DNA of 64,000 bases from Flavobacteriales bacterium (GTDB taxonomy: Bacteria > Bacteroidota > Bacteroidia > Flavobacteriales_F > PHOS-HE28): assembly GCA_016721005.1 (NCBI GenBank), contig JADKJM010000008.1, forward strand, positions 62,001 through 126,000. The letters run 5' to 3'. Below are positions 35,051 through 42,844 of the stretch, piece after piece. Positions within the stretch are counted from its first letter, which is position 1, and each line of letters begins with the position of its first letter. The notes under the pieces are model-generated. The model was not told where the DNA came from. It did not search any database and saw nothing but the letters and a program-made list of their open reading frames with translations. The position numbers were made by a program, and so were the translations under genes.

Positions 35051-35835
35051 AATGCGCGCCGGAATCGGAAGATCTGCAAATAGCTGCGCACCATCACCAT
35101 GCGTGAGTGTTCGCGGAACCGGTGCAGTTCAGCCGATGTTGCCAAGCCTTGGCGGGTGATCCATGCATGGATGTACCCGTAGGAACGTGCCAGACCATCA
35201 AGATTGGACATCACCGTATGCCCCGTCCGCCGGTAGTGCAACACCTCCTCGTCCACGAATGCATATTTCTTCCCGGGAGCGTAACCCAGGTAGAAGCACA
35301 GGTCTTCTCCGTGCGTAACATCCGTGGTAAAGCGAATGGTCTGGTCCTTCGGCCAACGCACCAGCCAGCTGAAGCCCATGAAACAGTTCTCGTTCAACGC
35401 GAGCAATTCAGGGAACGGGTCCCCGCGGAGCCGCGGTTTGAACGTGCGTAAGCTGCTCTCCAGATCCGCGTCCTTGAACAGCACCGTGCCATCCACGATA
35501 TCCAAGGTGGGGTCTGCGACCAGCAGAGGCACCCTGCTCGAAAGGCTTTCCGGGGGAAGTACATCGTCGGCATCCAGCCCACACATGAACTCACCTTGCA
35601 TGTGATCCAGCGCTACGTTGCGCGCACTGCCGATCCCCCCGTTCGCTTTGTTGAACACCCGGATGCGGGGGTCATTGAAGGAGGCGATCACCTTGCCTGT
35701 GCCGTCCATGCTGCCATCGTTCACGATCAGCAATTCCCAGTTCGAATACTTCTGCGCCAGCACGGATCGGATGGCCTCGCCGATGTACTTCTCCGCATTG
35801 TATGCGGGCATGATGATCGAAACGAGGGGTTCCAT
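34999..35835 (-). CDS. GT2-family glycosyltransferase
   Basis: A 278-residue GT-A enzyme starting MEPLVSIIMPAYNAEKYIGE. Canonical family elements follow: WELLIVNDGSMDGTGKVIAS, the metal-binding D-x-D region in FMCGLDADDVLPPESL, and the acceptor-side block with ED in GEDLCFYLGYA. Size and order equal family 2 enzymes of the O-antigen/capsule type. It is 3 bases downstream of the next GT on the same strand, making a four-gene minus-strand block with 36 kb, 37 kb and 38 kb genes. Its C-terminus overlaps the convergent epimerase gene for 52 bases. Confidence 0.88.
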   Translation of the reverse strand: MEPLVSIIMPAYNAEKYIGEAIRSVLAQKYSNWELLIVNDGSMDGTGKVIASFNDPRIRVFNKANGGIGSARNVALDHMQGEFMCGLDADDVLPPESLSSRVPLLVADPTLDIVDGTVLFKDADLESSLRTFKPRLRGDPFPELLALNENCFMGFSWLVRWPKDQTIRFTTDVTHGEDLCFYLGYAPGKKYAFVDEEVLHYRRTGHTVMSNLDGLARSYGYIHAWITRQGLATSAELHRFREHSRMVMVRSYLQIFRFRRAFQTWTDKGPFGDPYPLL

Positions 35836-35838
35836 CCG

Positions 35839-36957
35839 CTAGCGGGCCACTGCCTTTTCGATCCGGCCGATCAGATCGTTCATGGTGCGTGATCGAGCAA
35901 ATGCGATCCGATGCGCACGCTGTTCCTTGGTGTTCAATGCAGCATGATCATGCAACGCACGGTCGAATGCTTCTCGCAGGTTACCACCTTCAGGCGCCAT
36001 GGTGAAAAGGTCGTTCCCGTCCTTGTACTCCATCGTATAGGAGCCCACGATCACATTGCCGGTGCTCAGATACTCCAAGACTTTGTGCGGATTTGCGCGC
36101 TCCTTTGCCCGCTGTGCGCTGCGGAAACCGAAGAACAGCATGTCCGCTTCACGTACCAATGGGACCAACTCATCCTTTCCCACCAAACCCACGAACCGGA
36201 CATTCTCCAGTTTCCGCAAGCCATGGAAAGCGGGTTCCGGGAATCCGGGGTCGTATGGCCCGATGAACGTGTAATGCAGTTCCGGATGTGTTGAAGCGAG
36301 TTCAAGAAAACCCTCCCAGTCGTTGTATGAATTCGCGAGCTGGCCGGAAAAGACCACGTTGCGAACCGGGCGCGCGTCGCGTTCCGCAAGGGTGTCGATG
36401 CCGACCAACCAGCGTGCATCAAGCGCGTGCCCCACGTTCAACACCTGCGCCGTTGCGCGTGGTGCCACCTCATCCGCCACCACTTGGCAAGTGGTCAACA
36501 CCAGATCCGCTGTCGGGATCAATCCTTGGCCGGTGTACAGGATATCGTAATCAGCCAAGTGCAAGAGCTTCATCCCGACTCCCTCTGGGAAGGCTTGCAT
36601 CCGGCTCGTGTCGAAGCACCAGATGATATCGAATGGACCTCCGGTCCGCTGGGCAAAGGACCGGATGAGACGTTTGTAGTACCACCTGTTGATCGCCGTC
36701 GGCAAGCGGTTCACACCACGTAGCCAGTGTTTGTAACGGAGAACGGTAACACCGTTCTTTTCCTCCGAGGAGAAGCCGGTGTTGCCCGGTCGAGGTGGAT
36801 CAAGGAAGTACACCGTGTTGCCTCGCGCTGCGAGCGCCTGTGACAGGTGATGCTTGCTCATGTGCAATCCTTCCCAGGGCTCAGGACTGAACAACAGGAT
36901 ACGCTTGCCTCGCAATTCCATGGACTCGTGTTCCATGATCATGGAACCTCGCGCCAA
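35839..36957 (-). CDS. GT4/GT1-like glycosyltransferase
   Basis: A 372-residue GT-B enzyme. Key segments are RILLFSPEPWEGLHMSKHHL, FDIIWCFDTSRMQAFPEG, RNVVFSGQLANSYNDWEGFL, HYTFIGPYDPGFPEPAF, EADMLFFGFRSAQRAKERAN and HKVLEYLSTGNVIVGSYTME; the last holds the donor-binding E in a K-x-L-E-Y-L pattern. Several in-frame Met codons (36957, 36942, 36936, 36921) are possible starts, and there is no Shine-Dalgarno to decide; the first is listed. Three bases separate it from the GT2 gene downstream and 19 from the GT4 gene upstream. The sugar is not identifiable. Confidence 0.82.
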   Translation of the reverse strand: MARGSMIMEHESMELRGKRILLFSPEPWEGLHMSKHHLSQALAARGNTVYFLDPPRPGNTGFSSEEKNGVTVLRYKHWLRGVNRLPTAINRWYYKRLIRSFAQRTGGPFDIIWCFDTSRMQAFPEGVGMKLLHLADYDILYTGQGLIPTADLVLTTCQVVADEVAPRATAQVLNVGHALDARWLVGIDTLAERDARPVRNVVFSGQLANSYNDWEGFLELASTHPELHYTFIGPYDPGFPEPAFHGLRKLENVRFVGLVGKDELVPLVREADMLFFGFRSAQRAKERANPHKVLEYLSTGNVIVGSYTMEYKDGNDLFTMAPEGGNLREAFDRALHDHAALNTKEQRAHRIAFARSRTMNDLIGRIEKAVAR

Positions 36958-36976
36958 AGATGATCAACCATTCGGG

Positions 36977-38101
36977 CTACCCGGGTAGGAGGGAGCGCAG
37001 CACGGCGGCATAGCGCTCGCCCACTGCTTCGGTCCCGGCGCGCGCGATCATTCCAGCGCTCAATGCCACGCGATCGATCCCAAGACAGTGGTCCCATGCG
37101 CCGATCCAGACATCCGCCCAAGCCTCTGCTGTGGCATTCATCACCAACGCGCCGCGCGTGGCATCCATGTACTCCGTGATCCCGCCAACCGCCGATGCGA
37201 TCACCGGTGTACCACTGCATAAGGCTTCTGCACAAACGGCGGAGTACGTCTCGTAGTCCGCCGCATGCACCAACGCATGTGCCCGCCGCATTTCATCCGC
37301 AACCTCGGCAGGAGAAAGCTGGCCCAAGAGATCGACATGGGCGGAAAGCCCAAGACGATCGATCATTTCCCGCACTTCGGCGTCCATCGGTCCCGTCCCG
37401 GCCATACGCAGCCGGGCGTTGCGGCCTTCGGCGCGCACGCGGGCAAGGGCCTCCAACAAGAGGTCGGGCCTCTTCGGGCTACGCCAACCGGCGATCGCGA
37501 AAAAGCGACCCTCCTCATGGGCCACGTTCGGGTCGGAGTGGAAGAGGGATGTTTCGACCGCGTTGTCCACGATGTGAATGATCGGTGCCGGAGGGCCGGC
37601 AAAGGCGGTGATGTCCCGCGCAAGTGCCTTCGAAACAGCGATCACCGGCACATCGGCGTGGAAGATCCTGCGGATCCGCTTGGCGCCGTTGCTCTTCACG
37701 TTGTACCCGATCCGGTACGCGCTGTAATGTTCGGTGATCACCATCGGACGGCGCATGAGCACACGCAGCAATCGGATCCGGGTGCAGTTCGGATAAGCGA
37801 TATGGAAGTTCACCACATCAACCGGTTCGCGACGATCACGGGTCCACCACGACCAGATGATCATCAGGGTCGCCAGCCATTCGATCACGAACCAGATGCG
37901 AAGTGGCGTGGACACCAGCCAGGTCCGGTCCGCGACCGGGCTCCTCCGCGTGGATCGCCATCGGTCGCCAGTGCGCAGGTCGATGTGCCAAACTTGGTTG
38001 TGTGCCTGTGGCGCGAGGCACTCCACATGCCGCTTCACGAAGGGTGCTTCGTGCGGGAGCCATGTATTCGGATACCAAGCCGCGATGTGCAGGACATTCA
38101 T
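36977..38101 (-). CDS. GT4-type glycosyltransferase
   Basis: A 374-residue enzyme beginning MNVLHIAAWYPNTWLPHEAP, typical of GT4 members with an N-terminal H-x-x-x-W-Y-P block and a proximal histidine-rich acceptor loop. Donor-domain segments FFAIAGWRSPKRPDLLLEAL, LRMAGTGPMDAEVREMIDR, VDLLGQLSPAEVADEMRRAH and EALCSGTPVIASAVGGITEY, which includes the E-x7-E region, are all present. The ATG shares one base with the flippase TGA stop (TGATG), so translation is coupled; a GTG one codon earlier is also possible. Likely cytoplasmic, adding one sugar to the lipid-linked chain. Confidence 0.88.
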   Translation of the reverse strand: MNVLHIAAWYPNTWLPHEAPFVKRHVECLAPQAHNQVWHIDLRTGDRWRSTRRSPVADRTWLVSTPLRIWFVIEWLATLMIIWSWWTRDRREPVDVVNFHIAYPNCTRIRLLRVLMRRPMVITEHYSAYRIGYNVKSNGAKRIRRIFHADVPVIAVSKALARDITAFAGPPAPIIHIVDNAVETSLFHSDPNVAHEEGRFFAIAGWRSPKRPDLLLEALARVRAEGRNARLRMAGTGPMDAEVREMIDRLGLSAHVDLLGQLSPAEVADEMRRAHALVHAADYETYSAVCAEALCSGTPVIASAVGGITEYMDATRGALVMNATAEAWADVWIGAWDHCLGIDRVALSAGMIARAGTEAVGERYAAVLRSLLPG

Positions 38102-39504
38102 CACAGCGTGGGCCAGATATCACCGATGATCAGGAAACGAAGGCCCATGAAAACGGCACATGCGACGGCCGTGACCACGATCGCACGAAGGGTCAGCTTT
38201 CCTGCGTTCTGTCCGGAGGACTGGAGCAACAGATGCCCGAGGATCAAGTATCCCAGCGCACTCACGATGGAGAATCCGAGTATCCCGTTCGCCGCGCCCA
38301 ATCCTGTGGCAAGGATCACCAGCAACACAACGAGGCGCGCGGCGGCAAGGATCACCTGGAAGATCATCAACCGGTGTTCCCGGCGTTGCGCGTAGAACAA
38401 AGTGGACATCGGTTCGGAGGTGAGCCGGAAGAAGTAGAAGAGGCCCATGTACGCCGTGATCACGCCCGCACCGCGCCATGCGTCACCCATAATGAACCCG
38501 AACACCACATCGCTGAAGAACATCATGGCCGTGAACGGCACAAGGCCGATCCAGAAGAGGCGCTGGTAGAGTCCAAGTGTGATCCTTCCGAGCAATGCCG
38601 GGTCCGCATCAACGGTCTCGGCGGCTTTCTGGATGTACACGGTGTTGAGCGAATAGCCGAGCAAGCGCAATGGAATAAGGAGCAATGCGGTGGAGATGGC
38701 GAAATGGCCCACGACAACCGGGTCCGCGATGAGCAGGAAGATCGGTAGCTGCGATCCCAGCTGCGCGATCCAGCGTTCCGGGAAGGTGAACAACGGATAG
38801 CGTTTGTACTCCATCGCGATCCGGCGTATGCTCGCCCAGGACCACTCGCTGAACAAGGTGCCCAGGCCGTGACGGCGCATGGCCACCGTGTATGCTCCTG
38901 CTGCCACGGCGTTCACGACCACTTCGCCCACGATCAGACCGTACATGGCACCCCGGGTGAGCAGGCCGTATCCCAAGTTGAATCCACGCAGTGCGATGGT
39001 GGTGGTGCTGCCCAGCATCACGCTCAATCGGAACGCCCGGAAACGGGTGAAGGAATTCGTGAAGAAGTAGATCAGCCCGAACGCGAGCAATCCGATCGGA
39101 AGGAGGAGGAGGTATGCTCCCATCGGCCTCCAATTCGGAAAGAGTGTGTACAAGGGCTCCCGCAACAAACCCATGCCCAATGCTAGCACCACGACCACAG
39201 CGAGCAGGGTGAGGTTCAGCCGCAGCAAGTGCATATAATCCTTGTCCTCCTTCGGCAGTACATAGGCCGATCCGTAGCCGAGATCAGTGAATGCCGCCAT
39301 GTTCAGCAGGATGGCGTAGAAGAGCCCGTAGATCCCGTACGCTTCCGGGCCGTACACGCGGGCGATCAGCGGCGTGAGCGCCAACTGGCTCAAGAGCACC
39401 ACGGAGTTCCCGCTGAATACGGTGAACACGTTCCGAGCGAAGGAGTCCTTCGTCCGGATCCGCTTCAGGTCATTGCGGAGGTGCTCCAGGATGTTGCGTA
39501 GCAC
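38101..39504 (-). CDS. Wzx-type oligosaccharide flippase (MOP superfamily)
   Basis: A 467-residue membrane protein with about 12-14 helices. The N-terminus SGNSVVLLSQLALTPLIARV, then YGIYGLFYAILLNMAAFTDL and GYGSAYVLP, is the diagnostic first region of Wzx/PST polysaccharide flippases. I set the start at the GTG at 39504 (VLRNILEHLRND); the frame is open further upstream but that part overlaps the rdgB start on the other strand. An ATG at 39573 would fully overlap that gene and is less likely. It heads a minus-strand run of flippase and three glycosyltransferases, so this cluster has its own export step, separate from the flippase at 18.0-19.5 kb. Confidence 0.85.
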   Translation of the reverse strand: MLRNILEHLRNDLKRIRTKDSFARNVFTVFSGNSVVLLSQLALTPLIARVYGPEAYGIYGLFYAILLNMAAFTDLGYGSAYVLPKEDKDYMHLLRLNLTLLAVVVVLALGMGLLREPLYTLFPNWRPMGAYLLLLPIGLLAFGLIYFFTNSFTRFRAFRLSVMLGSTTTIALRGFNLGYGLLTRGAMYGLIVGEVVVNAVAAGAYTVAMRRHGLGTLFSEWSWASIRRIAMEYKRYPLFTFPERWIAQLGSQLPIFLLIADPVVVGHFAISTALLLIPLRLLGYSLNTVYIQKAAETVDADPALLGRITLGLYQRLFWIGLVPFTAMMFFSDVVFGFIMGDAWRGAGVITAYMGLFYFFRLTSEPMSTLFYAQRREHRLMIFQVILAAARLVVLLVILATGLGAANGILGFSIVSALGYLILGHLLLQSSGQNAGKLTLRAIVVTAVACAVFMGLRFLIIGDIWPTL

Positions 39505-39571
39505 GGATCGGTCTTGGGCGGCCAATGTACCATTGGCATGCGGTGCGCATTCAGGTCCGCATCTTCGCGTC

Positions 39572-40159
39572 ATGCGCATTGTGTTGTGTACAGGGAATCC
39601 CGGGAAGGTCGCCGAATTGCGCGCACTGCTTCCCGTGCGGATCGAGCTGGTAACCCTAGGGGAGCTTGGCATCCCGGGTGATCTTCCCGAGACCGGGGAA
39701 ACGCTTGAGGAGAATGCCCTTCAAAAAGCGCGGTATGTCTTTGAACGATGCGGTCTTCCTTGCTTGTCGGACGACACCGGGCTGGCGGTGGAGGCCTTGG
39801 GTGGCGCTCCAGGTGTGCATTCCGCACGCTACGCGGGAAACGCTAGGGACGCGGATGCGAACATGGATCGCTTGCTGCGCGAATTGGAAGGGGTCAAGGA
39901 TCGATCGGCCGCGTTCCGCACGGTGCTCGCGCTCGTCGGCCCTGAGGGTGAGCAACTCTTTGAAGGAAGCGTACATGGAAGGATCGGTGAGAAGCCGATA
40001 GGGAAGGGCGGATTCGGATACGATCCGATCTTCTTACCCGAGGGTTCTTCGCGCACGTTCGCCGAAATGGACGCGGAGGCGAAGAACCGGATCAGCCACC
40101 GCGCTCTGGCGATGGAGAAATTTCTTGACTGGATCCGAACCGAGCAGATCGGGGACTGA
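39572..40159 (+). CDS. rdgB: RdgB/HAM1 non-canonical purine NTP pyrophosphatase
   Basis: A 195-residue inosine/xanthosine triphosphate pyrophosphatase. The start MRIVLCTGNPGKVAELRALL carries the S/T-x-N-x-x-K nucleotide motif; ETLEENALQKARY, CLSDDTGLAVEALGGAPGVH (with the catalytic acidic pair) and GGFGYDPIFLPEGSSRTFAE, plus KNRISHRALAMEKF, complete the family pattern. It removes deaminated purine nucleotides from the pool. I place the start at 39572; the frame is open back to 39374 but the family begins here. A CATCTTCG element ends 4 bases before the ATG. It is an unlinked housekeeping gene in the glycan cluster. Confidence 0.95.
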   Translation: MRIVLCTGNPGKVAELRALLPVRIELVTLGELGIPGDLPETGETLEENALQKARYVFERCGLPCLSDDTGLAVEALGGAPGVHSARYAGNARDADANMDRLLRELEGVKDRSAAFRTVLALVGPEGEQLFEGSVHGRIGEKPIGKGGFGYDPIFLPEGSSRTFAEMDAEAKNRISHRALAMEKFLDWIRTEQIGD

Positions 40160-40161
40160 TC

Positions 40162-41034
40162 CTAGTGACCCGTCAACATCGCGAAGATCGCGGGTGGTGC
40201 AGCGAAGAGGTTCATCTCCTTTTCCATGTGGCGCATGTCCTGCGTAATGCGGCCTTTCACCAACGTGAAGACCGTCCACCCCAGCTCGTGGAAGAAGGTC
40301 ATCAATGGTGCGAGCGGTTCGGTCGCGTTGTGTTCGAGCTTCACCAGACGCACATCGCCCGATCGCAGCACTCCAATTGCAGCTTTCAACGCCGGTAGGT
40401 CCTGGCCTTCCACATCGATCTTCAAGTATGTCGGGTGCCAGCCGATCCGTGCCACTTCGATATCGATGGTGGTCATTTCCACTTCCACGATCGGCTTCGA
40501 CGTCGGATCATCCGCATCCACGACCATGTTCCGCGTGTACGCTCCTCCTTCATCGGTGAAACGGACCACCCCCGGTCGCTCGCCAACGGCTTTGTGGATG
40601 GTCACGAAGTCGTTCGCCGATAAGCCGTTCAAGTCGCGATTCTCTTGCACCCGCGCGATCGCCGCAGTACCCGCATCGATCATCAACGCGCCGCCGATAA
40701 GATCGGCAAGCGCCCAGGTGCGATTGCCCACGTTGCATCCCGCATCCACGATGCGATCGCCTTTCTTCAGGACACGGCGGACGAGCAGCGTATCATGGTA
40801 GTCGACGTTTCGCGTCCAGATATTCATCTCCCCGGCATCGTGGTCCGGGAACGGATGAACGTAGGAGCGCAACCCGTTGTCAAAGGTGATCAACCAACGG
40901 TCTTTGCCGTATTTCCCTCGCGTCTGCCAGCGCAGGTAGTTCAATAGGTAGTGCAGCCGCTGGCCCGTGTTCACCGGGTCGAACAGGATGTGCTTGCGGA
41001 TCCGATAAAAGTGGTCCCTGATCGTATCGCTCAT
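40162..41034 (-). CDS. FkbM-family methyltransferase
   Basis: A 290-residue SAM-dependent methyltransferase. Motif I is DRIVDAGCNVGNRTWALADL, with the acidic tip of strand 2 in LMIDAGTAAIARVQENRDL; the FkbM-specific TYLKIDVEGQDLPALKAAIG and LVKLEHNATEPLAPLMTFF blocks are present. FkbM proteins O-methylate sugars or polyketides. Being 13 bases downstream of ddl on the same strand it may be co-transcribed with it, but its chemistry fits the glycan cluster instead. The extra N-terminal ~60 residues (DNGLRSYVHPFPDHDAGEMN) are family-like. Convergent with rdgB, 2 bases apart. Confidence 0.85.
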   Translation of the reverse strand: MSDTIRDHFYRIRKHILFDPVNTGQRLHYLLNYLRWQTRGKYGKDRWLITFDNGLRSYVHPFPDHDAGEMNIWTRNVDYHDTLLVRRVLKKGDRIVDAGCNVGNRTWALADLIGGALMIDAGTAAIARVQENRDLNGLSANDFVTIHKAVGERPGVVRFTDEGGAYTRNMVVDADDPTSKPIVEVEMTTIDIEVARIGWHPTYLKIDVEGQDLPALKAAIGVLRSGDVRLVKLEHNATEPLAPLMTFFHELGWTVFTLVKGRITQDMRHMEKEMNLFAAPPAIFAMLTGH

Positions 41035-41047
41035 CGTCGTGGTCGGT

Positions 41048-42046
41048 TCAGTGCGTCACTGTTTTGATATTCCCCAGACACCGATCCAACAGGCCGTTGA
41101 TCGCCGCTGGCACACCGATACCGGCGACCTCCAACATCTTCGGGTAAATACTCGCCGCACTGAATCCCGGGGTTGCATTCACTTCGATGGTCACCAATTC
41201 CTCACCGGTCCAGAAGTGGTCCACGCGCACCATGCCGTGGCAATCCAGTGCGGTGTAGATCGCTTCGGATCGTTCTTGAACCAGTCGCGTCACTTTATCC
41301 GATAGCGGTGCCGGTACGATCTCCTCCGTATCCGCTGCATGGTACTTCGCTTGGTAATCGAAGAACTCGTGCGTGTGGCGAACCTCACACACCGGTAAGG
41401 CCCGCGCCTTTCCATCCAGGTCGATGACGCCGCAGGTGAGTTCGCGTCCGACAATACCGGCTTCCACCATCACATGCGGACCTTCGGCGAAGGCGAGTTC
41501 GAGCGCGGCAGGCAATTCATCCAAGTGCTTCACCTTACTGATGCCCAAGCTGCTTCCGCTGCGATCGGGCTTCACGAAGCAGGGAAGGCCCAGTGGCGCC
41601 ACGCGCGCTGCATGGTTCTTTCCATGGTGTTGCACCAATACGGATGGGGCCACTGTGAACCCGAACTGCCGCAGGTACGCCGTGGTGGAGTACTTGCTGA
41701 AGGTGAGCGACATGTTCAACACACCGCCGGTCTGGTAGGGAACGTGGAGCAGATCCAAGTAGCCTTGGAGCAGACCATCCTCTCCGGGAGTGCCATGGAT
41801 GGCGATGAGTGCAGCCCCGAACCGTTCCGGTCCATGACCGCGATCCACGGCGAACACGCCCCGGTCGAAAGGCAGCGGCGCACCATCCGGTCCCTCACAA
41901 CTCCATTGCTGTGGCGTAATAGTGACGTAGTACGGGTCGAAGCGATCGGTATCGATAGCGGACATCATGCGTGCAGCACTCTGCATGCTGATCACCGATT
42001 CACCGGAATAACCGCCGCGGACCACGGCAACTAGAGGACGTGACAT
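41048..42046 (-). CDS. ddl: D-alanine--D-alanine ligase
   Basis: A 332-residue ATP-grasp ligase that makes the D-Ala-D-Ala dipeptide for peptidoglycan. Family blocks include LVAVVRGGYSGESVISMQSA, GTPGEDGLLQGYLDLLHVPY, VKPDRSGSSLGISKVKH, the metal-binding acidic pair in VRVDHFWTGEELVTIEVNAT, and a C-terminal PGFSAASIYPKMLEVAG. The HGTPGEDG and VEVNATPG segments contain the residues that contact D-Ala and Mg. I prefer the Met at 42046 over one 15 bases upstream. No clear -7 box. It is on the minus strand at the boundary of the accessory region and diverges, across 6.5 kb, from the PASTA gene. Confidence 0.95.
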   Translation of the reverse strand: MSRPLVAVVRGGYSGESVISMQSAARMMSAIDTDRFDPYYVTITPQQWSCEGPDGAPLPFDRGVFAVDRGHGPERFGAALIAIHGTPGEDGLLQGYLDLLHVPYQTGGVLNMSLTFSKYSTTAYLRQFGFTVAPSVLVQHHGKNHAARVAPLGLPCFVKPDRSGSSLGISKVKHLDELPAALELAFAEGPHVMVEAGIVGRELTCGVIDLDGKARALPVCEVRHTHEFFDYQAKYHAADTEEIVPAPLSDKVTRLVQERSEAIYTALDCHGMVRVDHFWTGEELVTIEVNATPGFSAASIYPKMLEVAGIGVPAAINGLLDRCLGNIKTVTH

Positions 42047-42505
42047 GGATGGATGTGCCAAGGAGGTAAAGATCCGTCCACAAGCATAGGCCGGCGCATG
42101 ATCCCCGGCGAACTACACACGAAGCAGTGTGGACTTCGCGACGCATCCGTTCCCTCCGGATCCTCCGATCGTTTTTACGGTTCAGTGCCGCTGGCCGCAA
42201 TACGTTCATGATCTCCGCCCAGTGCATCCGTCGCTGGTCCCAGAAGACAGGATCAACTCTTTGTGTTCCCTCTTCAACGAGCCGTCATTTCCTCCTTCAG
42301 AAAATGTTATTCACGATCAGCGAATCAGGCCATTCAGGAATTACATTCGACCCGTTCGGCGACGGAATAGAAATGTCTATCGTAATCTTTCAAGCGATGG
42401 TCGAAGAAGAAGGGTCGGCACCAAGTGTCGGAGACATACCCCGAATCCCCATGCCAATGCGGGACCCGGACCTTATGCAACCACGCGAGAGCACGATCGC
42501 CCCGG

Positions 42506-42527
42506 CTCTCTCTCTCTCTCTCTCTCT
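42506..42527. repeat. (CT)11 simple-sequence tract
   Basis: An uninterrupted 22-base CT dinucleotide run (GA on the minus strand). It lies 24 bases beyond the T-tract end of the small-transcript terminator and outside any supported gene. Such tracts can slip during replication; here no coding consequence is evident. Confidence 0.9.
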
Positions 42528-42550
42528 ACGCTGACGCGCCCTCGCGGGCC

Positions 42551-42642
42551 ACAAAAAGAAGCCCCCGGTGCATAGAACACCGAGGGCCCTTGGTCGCTCA
42601 TGTCCCACCAACCCACTGGTATAGGTAAACGAAACGGAGCAT
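42551..42642 (-). ncRNA. Candidate orphan small transcript (possible leaderless 14-codon ORF)
   Basis: On the minus strand, a perfect -7 match TACATTTG (42652 down to 42645) is followed 2 bases later by an ATG opening MLRFVYLYQWVGGT and a TGA stop. The interval then runs into a strong hairpin and T-rich tract, giving a predicted RNA of roughly 90 bases. Either a small RNA or a leader-type peptide is possible. No gene lies immediately up- or downstream on this strand, so the terminator would have no other purpose. A -33 TTG is lacking. Inference only. Confidence 0.35.
42553..42587 (-). terminator. Intrinsic terminator (minus strand)
   Basis: Minus-strand GCCCTCGGTG and CACCGGGGGC form a 10-bp stem with one G.T wobble around a 7-base loop, then TTCTTTTTG. 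The same bases read on the plus strand have a C.A mismatch and no T-tract, so the direction is minus. Confidence 0.7.
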
Positions 42643-42644
42643 CA

Positions 42645-42652
42645 CAAATGTA
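42645..42652 (-). promoter_or_regulatory. Candidate -7 element TACATTTG
   Basis: Perfect match to TAnnTTTG on the minus strand, 2 bases before an ATG; no TTG is visible around -33. Confidence 0.4.
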
Positions 42653-42844
42653 GGACCCTCCCCGGCAGCGCCGGGCAGCGTCCCCGGTTCCCAAACGGTC
42701 CAACGTTGGGAATGCCTGACGGAAGCCCTTCCGGACGAGGCATTGGAAAGAAAGGGCATGATGGACCGGAACATTACGAGCGGCTTGAACACTCCCCTGA
42801 AGGGGAGGTTCGTGGCGCACATAGCAAACAACAACAGACAACAG

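Larger units (their letters stand above)
42047..42844. other. 800-bp intergenic region without a convincing protein gene
   Basis: Between ddl and the next T9SS gene. Its base composition is lower in GC than most of the window from 42,250 to 42,450. I found no conserved ORF; one small + frame at 42304-42534 reads protein-like in part but is rejected. The region does hold a (CT)11 tract (42506-42527) and, on the minus strand, a candidate small transcript with its own -7 box and intrinsic terminator (entries below). Confidence 0.6.

Noticed and set aside
42304..42534. Small plus-strand frame (76 codons) that reads protein-like (starting MLFTISESGHSGITFDPFGD) and runs through the CT tract
   Set aside because: No homologue recognised, no promoter, and the tail is only the LSLSLSL product of the repeat. 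Conservation in relatives would be needed.
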